NCBI RefSeq assembly: GCF_021290985.1
Contig: NZ_JAJOYU010000002.1
Location: 1 to 64,000, forward strand
DNA: 64,000 nucleotides
Source of the DNA: Rheinheimera soli
GTDB taxonomy: Bacteria; Pseudomonadota; Gammaproteobacteria; Enterobacterales; Alteromonadaceae
Direction of reading: 5' to 3'
Notes under the pieces: model-generated
Told to the model about the DNA's origin: nothing
The model's input: only the letters and a program-made list of their open reading frames with translations
The model's database searches: none
Program-made: the position numbers and the translations under genes
Shown: positions 1 to 8,730 of the stretch, in pieces
Layout: every line of letters begins with the position of its first letter
Numbering within the stretch: the first letter of the stretch is position 1

Positions 1-28
1 ACACATTAGTTACGCATAACTAATGTGT
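1..28. repeat. Perfect 12-bp inverted repeat at window edge
   Basis: Arms at 1-12 and 17-28 are exact reverse complements around a CGCA loop. The hairpin lies about 17 bases past the stop codon of the minus-strand ketoacyl synthase, so it may be that gene's terminator, but any T-run would lie left of the window. The right arm runs on into TTCTGACCCC (28-37). The palindrome may therefore extend beyond the window and be a dispersed GGGGTCAGA-type repeat. Confidence 0.6.
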
Positions 29-45
29 TCTGACCCCATTTTTGA

Positions 46-1164
46 TTAACGTTTTTCCAGTACCAGACAACCTACTGAGTAGCCTGCACCGAAAGAGCAT
101 AAAATGGCTTTTTCGCCGGATTGAATGCCTTCTTTGTTTTTATGAAAGGCAATCACAGAACCTGCTGACGCTGTATTGGCGTAGGTATCTAATACCAGCG
201 GAGCTTCTTCTGGTAAAGGGTCGCGACCTAAGATCTTTTTCGCCGCAAACAGGTTCATATTGATATTGGCCTGGTGTAACCACAAGCGTTTTAAATCATC
301 TGGCGCCACAGATAAACGCTGCATCTCGTTTAAAATCACATCAGCTACTATAGGCAATAACTCTTTAAATACCTTGCGGCCTTGCTGTTTAAAGAATGGC
401 GCGTCTGGGTCTGTTTCCGGATGGCAATGTTCGGTGTAACCAATGTCACAGCGAATATTGTTGGAAAATTCAGTTTTTAAGCTCATGCCCAAAATACGGT
501 AAGCGTTGTTAGACGTCACGGTATCTTCCGCTTCGATAATAGTAGCGGTACAGACATCACCAAAAATGAAGTGACTGTCTCTGTTGGTGTAATTGACCTG
601 AGGGGAGGCAAATTCAGGATTGACCACCAGCACCACTTTGGCCATACCACCACGAATAGCATTAACTGCATTGCTGATAGCAAAAGTGGCAGATGAACAA
701 GCCACGTTCATATCAAAGGCATAACCCGACGCCCCTAAAGCCTGTTGCAGTTCAATAGATAAGGCTGGATAAGGCCGCTGAATATTAGAGGCTGCACAAA
801 TAATCAGGTCGATATCAGCCGCAGTTTTGCCCGCTTGCGCCATGGCTTCCTGGGCCGCAACTATGGCCATTTCCACCATTTCAGGATGTTCGTCTTCGCC
901 ACGTTTTGGAAAAACCGGCATCATCACGGCTGGGTCTAAAATACCTTCTTTGTGCAATACATGGCGTGATTTAATGCCTGAGGCTTTTTCAATAAACTCG
1001 CAGCTGGAATATTCCAAAGCGGCCAGCTCACCGGCTTCAATATCAGCCGCATATTGCTCATTAAACAAATCGACATACTGATTAAAACTGGCGACTAACT
1101 CTTCGTTGGTGACAGTTTCGGTTGGAGTAAACAGGCCTGAGCCGCTGATCAGCACATTTTTCAT
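46..1164 (-). CDS. FabH-family beta-ketoacyl-ACP synthase III (FabH2/PA3286-like)
   Basis: A thiolase-fold condensing enzyme of 372 residues, longer than housekeeping FabH (about 317). The Cys-His-Asn triad is intact: Cys156 in NVACSSATF, His297 in LWLHQANIN and Asn330 in YANTASAGS. The N-terminus (ISGSGLFTPTETVTNEELV) and the insert before the active site resemble, from memory, Pseudomonas PA3286. That enzyme condenses medium-chain acyl-CoA from beta-oxidation with malonyl-ACP, feeding it back to fatty-acid synthesis. The substrate here is inferred from that resemblance. It stands alone on the minus strand with a palindrome just past its stop codon. FadR and FadIJ elsewhere in the window would fit a fatty-acid salvage role. 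Confidence 0.85.
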   Translation of the reverse strand: MKNVLISGSGLFTPTETVTNEELVASFNQYVDLFNEQYAADIEAGELAALEYSSCEFIEKASGIKSRHVLHKEGILDPAVMMPVFPKRGEDEHPEMVEMAIVAAQEAMAQAGKTAADIDLIICAASNIQRPYPALSIELQQALGASGYAFDMNVACSSATFAISNAVNAIRGGMAKVVLVVNPEFASPQVNYTNRDSHFIFGDVCTATIIEAEDTVTSNNAYRILGMSLKTEFSNNIRCDIGYTEHCHPETDPDAPFFKQQGRKVFKELLPIVADVILNEMQRLSVAPDDLKRLWLHQANINMNLFAAKKILGRDPLPEEAPLVLDTYANTASAGSVIAFHKNKEGIQSGEKAILCSFGAGYSVGCLVLEKR

Positions 1165-1255
1165 TCAGAATACCCTTGTCATAGCGCAACTTCTTGTAAT
1201 GAGTTGCTGAATTGGTCGCTATTCTAGCTTAATTTCGCTGAAATCGGCCAGAATG

Positions 1256-2284
1256 TTAGGGCTTATATAGCACTACTGTGCTGGCCACTTTGTCTTGTAT
1301 AGCCTGACGGTTTGGATCCCAGAGTATTTGAGCAAAACCAACCAGGCCCGTCGCAAAACCTGCGCCATAACCGCCCTGACGACTAAAAGAGGCCCATAAG
1401 CTTAATGGCTGGTTATCCAGTTGTACCACCCGAATACGGGTCAGCCGCTTGCCTATGGTCTGGCCATTATTCCAACTGGTGTAAAAGGTAAAATAAGCCA
1501 TAGCCCAGCCAAAACCTAAACCAAAGTCGGCCAATATACCCTTCACCCATTTGATTAGGCTGTAATCGGAGTTTTTCAATTTATCCAATACTGAATAAGA
1601 CTCTTCCTGCGCTGGCGTTGTAACAGGCGCAGTCGTCACTGGCGCCGTAACCACTTGTGGTTCAGCCACATATTTATCCAGTAAAGCACGTTTTTCTGTA
1701 CCTTTAAGTTGAGTGATCTCCAACACACCATCGAGCAAATCGCGCTGATGTTCAGCGGTAACACCAGACTCCTGTAACTCAAGCGCCAGGGATTTTATTT
1801 TGTCTTCAACACAAGGATCATCACAAGCTTTGGTGGACAACTCTAGCGACACTTTGGCCAGTTCAGCACCAGCATGTGGAGTTAAATTCAAATCAGAGGC
1901 TGAGATCGTCTCTTTTTCCTGCAGAAGCTGTGGTGCCCAGTTCAGCGTAAGCAGCATACACAAGGTCGCCAGCGCTATCAGCAGCAGGTGATTTGTCTTC
2001 TGAGCTTTGTATCTGCTCCAACATAAATAGAGCATAGTGGGTAACACAAAAATCAGGCTGGCGGAGGCGAGGCCACTGATAATAACCCCATCTATGCCTA
2101 TAGCCAGACCACGGCGCAGAGGTTTAGCCAAAGGCTGCCCTATCAGTTCATCTGCCACCACAAAAGCATGAGGGGTGACTATTTCCCGTACTTCTTTTTT
2201 CGTTAACTGGTGGCCGGTTTCGTCGACAAAAGTGTCAGGCGCTACTTCCCTTATATCCTGATGTTCTGGCTGTTCGTGCTGCAT
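1256..2284 (-). CDS. RDD-family membrane protein
   Basis: 342 residues. Two hydrophobic segments lie at about residues 58-80 and 95-112. A soluble stretch of about 120 residues with a TTAPVTTAPVTT linker follows. The C-terminal half has the RDD-type pattern: an aromatic helix (about 248-270), then NNGQTIGKRLTRIRVV and a final hydrophobic region. The RDD domain is common in inner-membrane proteins of mostly unknown function, some linked to ion transport. The start has a good ribosome-binding site (AGGA, 8 bases upstream). The next gene upstream on this strand is the VWA protein 70 bp away, so co-transcription with the MoxR/VWA pair is possible. Confidence 0.75.
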   Translation of the reverse strand: MQHEQPEHQDIREVAPDTFVDETGHQLTKKEVREIVTPHAFVVADELIGQPLAKPLRRGLAIGIDGVIISGLASASLIFVLPTMLYLCWSRYKAQKTNHLLLIALATLCMLLTLNWAPQLLQEKETISASDLNLTPHAGAELAKVSLELSTKACDDPCVEDKIKSLALELQESGVTAEHQRDLLDGVLEITQLKGTEKRALLDKYVAEPQVVTAPVTTAPVTTPAQEESYSVLDKLKNSDYSLIKWVKGILADFGLGFGWAMAYFTFYTSWNNGQTIGKRLTRIRVVQLDNQPLSLWASFSRQGGYGAGFATGLVGFAQILWDPNRQAIQDKVASTVVLYKP

Positions 2285-2354
2285 TAAAGGTCCTGTAAAT
2301 GCTTGATAAATAAGCTTGATTGATAAATCACTTTAATCAGTTCACAGCACCTTT

Positions 2355-3533
2355 TCAATGCCGCTTTGATAAATGACGGATGGCGCCACTTAAACCGTCC
2401 AGCGTCATGCTATACATTTGGTTTTGCATCAGTTTCTGCAGTATTTCAATAGAGTGATAATGGCTCCACCAGGCTTGTGGTTGTGGGTTCAACCACACTG
2501 CATTATTAAAATGCGCCAGCAAGCGTTTTAACCAGACTTCACCGGATTCTGGGTTAAAGTGCTCCACACTGCCGCCCGGATACGTAATTTCATAAGGACC
2601 CATGGTGGCATCGCCAACAAAAATCACTTTGTAGTCACTATGATACGTCTGCAAAAGCTGAGTAATGGAGACGGCATCAGTGGCACGCCTTTGATGAGTG
2701 CGCCATACCTGCTCATAAGGACAGTTATGAAAATAGAAAAACTCCAGATGCTTAAATTCGGTGCGGGCGGCAGCAAACAGCTGCTCGCATTCATGAATGT
2801 AATCATCCATAGAGCCGCCGATATCAAAAAACATCAGCACTTTCACCGCATTGTGCCGCTCACTCTGAAACTTTAAATCCAGCCAGCCCGCTTGCTGAGC
2901 TGTGGCTTTTATAGTGCCGTTTAAATCCAGCTCTGTGGCTTGTCCGGTGCGGGCAAACCGCCGCAACTGGCGAAGCGCCAATTGCATCGCTCTGTGATTT
3001 AACTCTGCGTTTTGATCAAAGTCTTTAAAATCACGTTTGTCCCATACCTTAACAGCACGGCGTTGACCACTGCCCTGCTGGCCGACTCTGATGCCTTCCG
3101 GGTGAAAACCATAAGCACCAAAAGGCGATGAGCCGCCCGTGCCTATCCATTTATTGCCGCCTGCATGTTTTTCCTGCTGTTCTTTTAAACGTTGTTTAAA
3201 TTGTTCCAGCAACTGTTCAAGCCCACCTAAAGAAGCCAGTTTGGCTTTATCTTCCTCCGACAATTGGCGAATAAGCCCAGGCAGTAGCCAGTGATCCGGA
3301 ATAAGCGCAGCTAAATCCAGACTCTCGACCCCTTCAAAATACTCGGCAAAAGCGCGGTCGAATTTGTCGTATTGGCTTTCATCTTTGACCAAACATAAAC
3401 GGGCCAGCAGATAAAAATCATCTGTGCTTGCAAAAATAAGTTGCTGTTGTAGCGCCTTAAGTAAATCCAGCAGCTCAGTGATGCTGGATTTCAGGCCATA
3501 TTTGCGCAAAGTTAAAAAAAACGAAATCAGCAT
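2355..3533 (-). CDS. VWA-domain protein, CoxE-like
   Basis: 392 residues. The N-terminal half is charged and helical. A glycine-rich linker (about 125-155) leads to a C-terminal von Willebrand A domain. The metal-binding motif reads DIGGS (residues 237-241): the aspartate and last serine are kept and the middle serine is glycine, as is usual in CoxE-like proteins. It starts one base after the stop codon of the MoxR-type ATPase, so the two are translated together. Such pairs act as chaperones that insert metals or remodel protein complexes. The client is not evident, because no molybdenum hydroxylase or other obvious target is adjacent. Confidence 0.85.
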   Translation of the reverse strand: MLISFFLTLRKYGLKSSITELLDLLKALQQQLIFASTDDFYLLARLCLVKDESQYDKFDRAFAEYFEGVESLDLAALIPDHWLLPGLIRQLSEEDKAKLASLGGLEQLLEQFKQRLKEQQEKHAGGNKWIGTGGSSPFGAYGFHPEGIRVGQQGSGQRRAVKVWDKRDFKDFDQNAELNHRAMQLALRQLRRFARTGQATELDLNGTIKATAQQAGWLDLKFQSERHNAVKVLMFFDIGGSMDDYIHECEQLFAAARTEFKHLEFFYFHNCPYEQVWRTHQRRATDAVSITQLLQTYHSDYKVIFVGDATMGPYEITYPGGSVEHFNPESGEVWLKRLLAHFNNAVWLNPQPQAWWSHYHSIEILQKLMQNQMYSMTLDGLSGAIRHLSKRH

Positions 3534-3534
3534 A

Positions 3535-4380
3535 TCAACGGCCAGCGCGACGAGCCATAAAGGCCAGTTTTTCTAGTAAGGCCACATCCTGCTCGTTTTT
3601 CAGTAAGGCACCGTATAAAGGTATTAAACCGCCTTGATGCTGTTTATCCTGTAGCACAGATGGCGCTATCTGTTCGGCTAACAAAAGTTTTAACCAATCC
3701 AACAGCTCTGAGGTCGAAGGTTTTTTCTTTAACGCATCCACTGCACGCAAGTCAAAAAATACCTCGAGTGCTGCTGTCAGTAAATCGGCCTGCAAGGTCG
3801 GAAAATGCGCCAGCACTATTTGAGTTAAGGTGTCTTTGTCGGGAAAACGGATGTAGTGAAAAAAACATCTGCGAAGAAAAGCGTCTGGTAACTCTTTTTC
3901 ATTGTTTGAGGTTATGACCACTATAGGCCGCTGTTTTGCACTAATACGCTCGCCTGTTTCATACACATCAAAAGACATCCGATCCAGCTCGTGCAATAAA
4001 TCGTTTGGAAACTCGATATCGGCTTTGTCGATTTCATCGATTAGCAACACAGGGCGTTTTTCTGCGGTAAAAGCAGTCCAGAGTTTGCCAGGCTTGATGT
4101 AGTTACTGATATTCGCTACGCGCTCACTACCCAACTGGCCATCACGTAAACGTGAAACCGCATCGTACTCATACAACCCCTGCTGAGCTTTACTGGTGGA
4201 TTTGATTTGCCAGTTAATCAAATCAGTGCCTAAACTTGCTGCCAGCTCCTCAGCTAACCTGGTTTTGCCAGTACCAGGTTCGCCTTTGATCAATAAAGGT
4301 TTTTCTAAGGTGACTGCGGCATTCACGGCCAGCGCTAGTTCAGGCGATAAAATATAGTGTTCTGTGCTTTGAAAAATCAT
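3535..4380 (-). CDS. MoxR-family AAA+ ATPase
   Basis: 281 residues. Walker A is GEPGTGKT (residues 33-40) and Walker B is VLLIDEID (111-118). Sensor 1 (ITSNNEKELPDAFLRRC) and an arginine finger region follow, which is the MoxR layout. It is the first gene of a tight pair with the downstream VWA protein, and the partners are expected to form an ATPase/adaptor complex in the cytoplasm. A second, separate MoxR gene opens the Bat operon at 41.1 kb. This one belongs to the CoxD/CoxE-like subgroup judging by its partner. Confidence 0.88.
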   Translation of the reverse strand: MIFQSTEHYILSPELALAVNAAVTLEKPLLIKGEPGTGKTRLAEELAASLGTDLINWQIKSTSKAQQGLYEYDAVSRLRDGQLGSERVANISNYIKPGKLWTAFTAEKRPVLLIDEIDKADIEFPNDLLHELDRMSFDVYETGERISAKQRPIVVITSNNEKELPDAFLRRCFFHYIRFPDKDTLTQIVLAHFPTLQADLLTAALEVFFDLRAVDALKKKPSTSELLDWLKLLLAEQIAPSVLQDKQHQGGLIPLYGALLKNEQDVALLEKLAFMARRAGR

Positions 4381-4505
4381 CTGTGGTTACTTCTTTTTAC
4401 GGTGCAGGCTTAAGATGGGAATATCTTATATCAAATCTTTTCTTTCGTTTTAACAAGGCACGAGTATTCTTATAACCAATTATCAGACCCTGAAGGTTTT
4501 TTATT

Positions 4506-5477
4506 ATGTCAAAGATCTACGAAGATAACTCACTCTCTATTGGTAACACGCCTCTGGTGCGTTTAAAGCGCGTCACATCTGGTGCCAATGTATTTGCCAA
4601 AATCGAATCCCGTAACCCAAGCTTCTCTGTGAAATGCCGTTTAGGTGCAGCCTTGATTTGGGATGCCGAGAAAAAAGGTCTGTTAGGCCCTGGTAAAGAA
4701 ATTATCGAACCTACTTCTGGTAACACAGGTATTGCTTTAGCTTTTGTTGCGGCAAGCCGCGGCTATGCATTAACTCTGACCATGCCAGCCACTATGAGTT
4801 TAGAGCGCCGTAAGTTGCTTAAAGCTTTGGGTGCCAACTTAGTGCTGACTGAAGGCGCAAAGGGCATGAAAGGCGCTATCGAAAAAGCCAAAGAAATTCT
4901 GGCGTCAGATCCAGACAAATATGTGTTTTTACAACAGTTTGAAAACCCGGCTAACCCACAAATTCACTTTGACACCACAGGCCCTGAGATTTGGAATGAC
5001 ACAGATGGCAAGGTTGACATCTTCGTAGCTGGTGTAGGCACAGGCGGTACTATTACCGGTGTCAGCCGTTACATTAAGCACGAGAAAAAACACCCACTGT
5101 TCAGCGTGGCGGTAGAACCGGTCGATTCTCCTGTGATAAGCCAAGCCCGTGCTGGTCAGGAAATTAAACCTGGTCCACATAAAATTCAGGGCATAGGTGC
5201 AGGTTTTATTCCTGGTAACCTGGATTTATCCATTATTGATGCGGTAGAAACGGTCAGCAACGACGACGCCATCGCTATGGCACACCGTCTGATGAAAGAA
5301 GAAGGTATTCTGGCTGGTATTTCTTCAGGTGCAGCCGTAGTTGCCGCCAAGCGCCTGGCTGAGCTGCCAGAAAACGCTGGTAAAAATATTGTGGTGATTA
5401 TTCCAAGCTCAACAGAACGTTATTTATCCAGCGCGCTGTTTGCAGACTTCTTTACCGAAAGCGAATTACAAGCTTAA
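4506..5477 (+). CDS. cysK: Cysteine synthase A (O-acetylserine sulfhydrylase)
   Basis: 323 residues, the same length as E. coli CysK. It joins O-acetylserine and sulfide into cysteine using pyridoxal phosphate. The cofactor lysine is Lys43 ([11 protein letters not shown]) and the substrate-binding loop TSGNTG is at 70-74. The phosphate-binding glycines ([10 protein letters not shown]) and the C-terminal SSGAAV are also present. It is a single-gene unit: the divergent neighbour starts 125 bp upstream and a strong terminator follows. The AT-rich upstream region is the likely promoter, but no clear CysB site was recognised. Confidence 0.96.
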   Translation: MSKIYEDNSLSIGNTPLVRLKRVTSGANVFAKIESRNPSFSVKCRLGAALIWDAEKKGLLGPGKEIIEPTSGNTGIALAFVAASRGYALTLTMPATMSLERRKLLKALGANLVLTEGAKGMKGAIEKAKEILASDPDKYVFLQQFENPANPQIHFDTTGPEIWNDTDGKVDIFVAGVGTGGTITGVSRYIKHEKKHPLFSVAVEPVDSPVISQARAGQEIKPGPHKIQGIGAGFIPGNLDLSIIDAVETVSNDDAIAMAHRLMKEEGILAGISSGAAVVAAKRLAELPENAGKNIVVIIPSSTERYLSSALFADFFTESELQA

Positions 5478-5498
5478 TCAATACCTTAGATTGACTGC

Positions 5499-5525
5499 AA
5501 GGCCACTTTTGTGGCCTTTTTCTTT
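5499..5525 (+). terminator. Terminator of cysK
   Basis: Arms AAGGCCAC (5499-5506) and GTGGCCTT (5511-5518) with a TTTT loop are followed by a T-rich run. This is a classical intrinsic terminator 21 bases past the cysK stop codon. Confidence 0.9.
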
Positions 5526-5582
5526 ACTTTTCCCCTATATTTCCCCAGACTGTAAGCCGAACATCTACTTTGAGTAACACGA

Positions 5583-6026
5583 ATGCAAAAAATTTTAGTG
5601 CTGTTATTTTCCTTGCTGTTATTAGCTTGCTCTGAAGAAGCACCCAAAGTGAATGCGGACTTAGGTTCCCCTGAGTTCGCTGCTGGCGAATTTTTTCATT
5701 CTTTATACACCACCAAAGATTTAGAGAGAGCAAAAGCACTGAGCACAACATCCTATGCCCGTATTTTGGATGCCTATGGTAATACCCGAGGTGTGGTGCG
5801 AACTTTGTATAACATGAGTTTTGATGAAGTAAATATCAGCATTGACCGTACCGGCAAAAACCTGCGGGAGCAATACGGCAATACAGCTGAAATTACCATG
5901 TTGTTTGAAGGCAAAAGCAATGGTAATAAGAAGATAGAACTACGTGTGGTCAAAATGGTGAAGGAAGATGGCCAGTGGCTGGTGGAAGGGGTTAAATCGG
6001 ACCCTTATGCCAGAACAGCTGTGTAG
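5583..6026 (+). CDS. Small predicted lipoprotein, function unknown
   Basis: 147 residues. The N-terminal signal MQKILVLLFSLLLLACSEE has a clear lipobox (LLAC, Cys16), so the product should be lipidated and membrane-anchored. The remaining ~130 residues look like a single alpha+beta domain (FHSLYTTKDLERAKAL ... MVKEDGQWLVEGVKSDP) resembling NTF2-like or DUF4878-type lipoprotein domains. That match is a guess from pattern. It is a single gene between the cysK terminator and its own terminator hairpin, so the context gives no hint of function. Confidence 0.7.
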   Translation: MQKILVLLFSLLLLACSEEAPKVNADLGSPEFAAGEFFHSLYTTKDLERAKALSTTSYARILDAYGNTRGVVRTLYNMSFDEVNISIDRTGKNLREQYGNTAEITMLFEGKSNGNKKIELRVVKMVKEDGQWLVEGVKSDPYARTAV

Positions 6027-6057
6027 TAAGACTGCGCCATCAAATTGGACAAAAGAC

Positions 6058-6087
6058 GGGCGACCATAAAGGTCGCCCCTTGTTTTT
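6058..6087 (+). terminator. Terminator of the lipoprotein gene
   Basis: GGGCGACC (6058-6065) pairs with GGTCGCCC (6071-6078) around ATAAA, followed by CTTGTTTTT. The inner 19 bases (6059-6077) also occur exactly, on the opposite strand, at 18253-18271. Confidence 0.8.
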
Positions 6088-6097
6088 GGGCTGAGTG

Positions 6098-6829
6098 TTA
6101 GCGTTTAAAAAACTGCGCTATCACCTGCTGACAGTCAGGCCCTTTGAGTAAACGACTAAAATCAGCCAGCTCCAGCTCTATCGCCTGCTTCACTGCACTA
6201 CCGCTTTTCATCAGTCTTTTACTGCTTTGCACTGCATCCGCAGGTAAAGCAGACAGCTTTTTCGCTTTGTTGAGCGCAAACTCCAGCAGGTTTTCTTTGT
6301 CGACCAGCTGATTAACCAGACCCAAACGGTACGCTTCGTTGCCATCTATGGCTTCCGACAGCAATAACATACTGCTGGCGCGCTGATGCCCAATCAGTAA
6401 AGGTAATAACAGACTAGAACCTGCTTCGGGGCATAACCCCAGCTGGGTAAAAGGCAGCTGAAAACGGCAATCGGCCGTGCTGTAGACCAAATCACAATGC
6501 AGCAGCACTGTAGTTCCTATACCAATAGCGAGGCCCGCCACAGCAGCCACTACAGGCTTAGGAAACTTTGCCATTTCATACAAAAACATCACTGTAGGAT
6601 GAGCGTCGTTGAGCTCACCACTTTGTAGAAAGTCGGCTAAATCATTGCCAGAAGAAAAGCACTCTGCTGAGCCTTGCAGCAACACGACCTTGATTTCATC
6701 ATTTTGTGCTGCCTGCTGTAACTGCTGCACTAATTGCTGATACATCAGCTTGTTCAGTGCATTTTTTTTATCGGGTCTGTTCAGGCTAAGGGTTAAAACG
6801 CCTTGCTCTGTGGATACATCAATACTCAT
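6098..6829 (-). CDS. Enoyl-CoA hydratase/isomerase (crotonase) family protein
   Basis: 243 residues with the crotonase fold. The LNRPDKKNALN N-terminal signature is present. The oxyanion-hole motif is CFSSGNDLADF, and a second motif is GLAIGIG. The catalytic-region glutamate lies in LCPEAGSSLLLP. It probably acts on an acyl-CoA in fatty-acid or branched-acid breakdown, as hydratase or delta3,delta2-enoyl-CoA isomerase; the sequence alone does not decide. It is 22 bp downstream of the gamma-glutamyltransferase gene on the same strand and could be read with it. Confidence 0.85.
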   Translation of the reverse strand: MSIDVSTEQGVLTLSLNRPDKKNALNKLMYQQLVQQLQQAAQNDEIKVVLLQGSAECFSSGNDLADFLQSGELNDAHPTVMFLYEMAKFPKPVVAAVAGLAIGIGTTVLLHCDLVYSTADCRFQLPFTQLGLCPEAGSSLLLPLLIGHQRASSMLLLSEAIDGNEAYRLGLVNQLVDKENLLEFALNKAKKLSALPADAVQSSKRLMKSGSAVKQAIELELADFSRLLKGPDCQQVIAQFFKR

Positions 6830-6851
6830 TTTTGTTCTGATCCTTTTTAGG

Positions 6852-8588
6852 CTACTGGCCTGCTGCTATGCCTTCGCGACGTGGGTCGGCCGCACCTTCT
6901 AAATGGGTGTTTTTAATCTCAATGGCATGAATACCGCTGTTTAAATCTGCTAGTTTTGGTTGATATCCCAGTTCCAGTAACGCCGGAACCAACTGGCTTA
7001 AATTGGTATTTTGTTCCAGCACCAAAGCGTCATTACGATGAGTAAATCGTGGCAGGTTAGCTGCTTGTTGTGCATCCATTTTCCAGTCCAGCACAGCCAC
7101 TAAGTTTTGCGCTACATAATTGATAATGCGGCTGCCACCTGGTGAGCCGGTGATATAAATCAGTGTGCCTTTCTGATCGAACACCATCATAGGAGCCATC
7201 GAAGACCTTGGTCTTTTATTGGCTTCCACTCTGTTGGCCACCCAATAGCCATCTACTTTGGCCTGCAACGAAAAGTCGGTCAGTTGGTTGTTCAGCAGAT
7301 AACCATTAACAAATAAACCTGAGCCAAAGGCATTTTCAATACTGGTGGTCATACTGACCGCATTACCTTTGCTGTCTACCACAGATAAATGACTGGTATT
7401 GGCAAATTCAATGGCGTTACCTGACGCCAAAGGTTCAGCACCTTGTGGCTCTCCCGCTACAGCAGGCCCGACTTCAGGCGCAGTCAATAAGCTAGCGCGT
7501 TGTTTTAAATAATCAGCAGCCAGTAAACCTTGCACTGGCACTTTGACAAAATCCGGATCGGCAGCAAAACGTTCACGATCGGCAAAGGCCAGCTTACCGG
7601 CCTGGCTGATCAAATGAATAGCCTCCACTGAGTTGGGTTTTAGTTTTGCCAAAGGCTGATGCGCCAGCATGCCCATCATTTGCAATACAGCTAAACCTCC
7701 AGAACTTGGTGGTGCCATGCTGCAAATTTTAAACTGCCGGTACGGGATGCAGATAGGCTCCCGCTGTTTAGTCTGGTAAGAACTTAAATCTTTCAGGCTA
7801 ATCTTGCCTGCATTAACAGGAGCCTGTTGCACAGCGGCAACCAGAGCTTTGGCATTGTCGCCCTGATAAAACGCCTTACTGCCGTCTTTCGCTATGTGTT
7901 TCAGTAAAGCCGCATAATCCGGATTTTTCCGGACAAATCCAGCCTGTAGCCACTGACCATCCGCTTTAAAATAAGCCGCTGTTTGAGTAAATTTATCTAA
8001 ACCCGGGTTCCAGTTGGCCTTTAACAAACCAGCTAAACGGGGCGATACCACAAACCCCTGCTCTGCAGTTTGAATAGCTGGCGCAAAAAGCTCAGCCCAA
8101 GGCAACACACCATGCTGCTGATGAGCCTGTTCCAGCGCTTTAATCACACCAGGCACGCCAACAGACTTACCGCCAACAAAAGCATCACGCCAGTTCATCA
8201 GTTGACCCTGCTCAACAAACAAATCAGGCCCGGCTGAGGATGGCGCTGTTTCACGGCCATCAATGGAGCTTAACTTAGCCTGCTGTTTGTCCCAATGTAG
8301 CAAAAACAAACCGCCGCCAATACCTGAGCTTTGTGGTTCCACCAGCCCCAACATCAGTTGCATAGCAATAGCTGCATCCACTGCACTGCCGCCTTTGGCA
8401 AGAATTTGTTCGCCCGCTTTGACCGCCAACGGATTAGCAGCAGAAGCCATGTAGTGTTTGGCTGTGGCAAGTTGTTTTTGTTCTATACCAGTGGTGGCTT
8501 CAGGGTCTGTTATTGCGGCAAATAAAGTGGTGCTACTGAACAGCAATGCAGCTGTCAGCATCCGAAACTTAAATTGAGTTGTTATCAT
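6852..8588 (-). CDS. ggt: Gamma-glutamyltransferase (glutathione hydrolase), periplasmic
   Basis: 578 residues, the usual length. It is made as a precursor with a signal peptide (hydrophobic ~8-25) and cleaves itself before the catalytic threonine, Thr398 in ANTSHLSVVD. That gives large and small subunits. Substrate residues are visible: Arg112 in DGRETAP, and TGSPGGSRI in the small subunit. It removes the gamma-glutamyl group from glutathione in the periplasm, releasing cysteinylglycine, which fits the sulfur theme nearby. The start has a GAGG/AGGA ribosome-binding site. Confidence 0.95.
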   Translation of the reverse strand: MITTQFKFRMLTAALLFSSTTLFAAITDPEATTGIEQKQLATAKHYMASAANPLAVKAGEQILAKGGSAVDAAIAMQLMLGLVEPQSSGIGGGLFLLHWDKQQAKLSSIDGRETAPSSAGPDLFVEQGQLMNWRDAFVGGKSVGVPGVIKALEQAHQQHGVLPWAELFAPAIQTAEQGFVVSPRLAGLLKANWNPGLDKFTQTAAYFKADGQWLQAGFVRKNPDYAALLKHIAKDGSKAFYQGDNAKALVAAVQQAPVNAGKISLKDLSSYQTKQREPICIPYRQFKICSMAPPSSGGLAVLQMMGMLAHQPLAKLKPNSVEAIHLISQAGKLAFADRERFAADPDFVKVPVQGLLAADYLKQRASLLTAPEVGPAVAGEPQGAEPLASGNAIEFANTSHLSVVDSKGNAVSMTTSIENAFGSGLFVNGYLLNNQLTDFSLQAKVDGYWVANRVEANKRPRSSMAPMMVFDQKGTLIYITGSPGGSRIINYVAQNLVAVLDWKMDAQQAANLPRFTHRNDALVLEQNTNLSQLVPALLELGYQPKLADLNSGIHAIEIKNTHLEGAADPRREGIAAGQ

Positions 8589-8730
8589 TATTTTTCCTAC
8601 CTCTTACATAGCTTCACCTTACCTAGTCGGGCCAGTTGGATCAATGACTGAAACGCCTTTTCACGTTAAAAGCCTTGACCTGAAGCGACGAATGCTTTTG
8701 CATAGCAGCTATTCCATTCAGTGAACGAAG

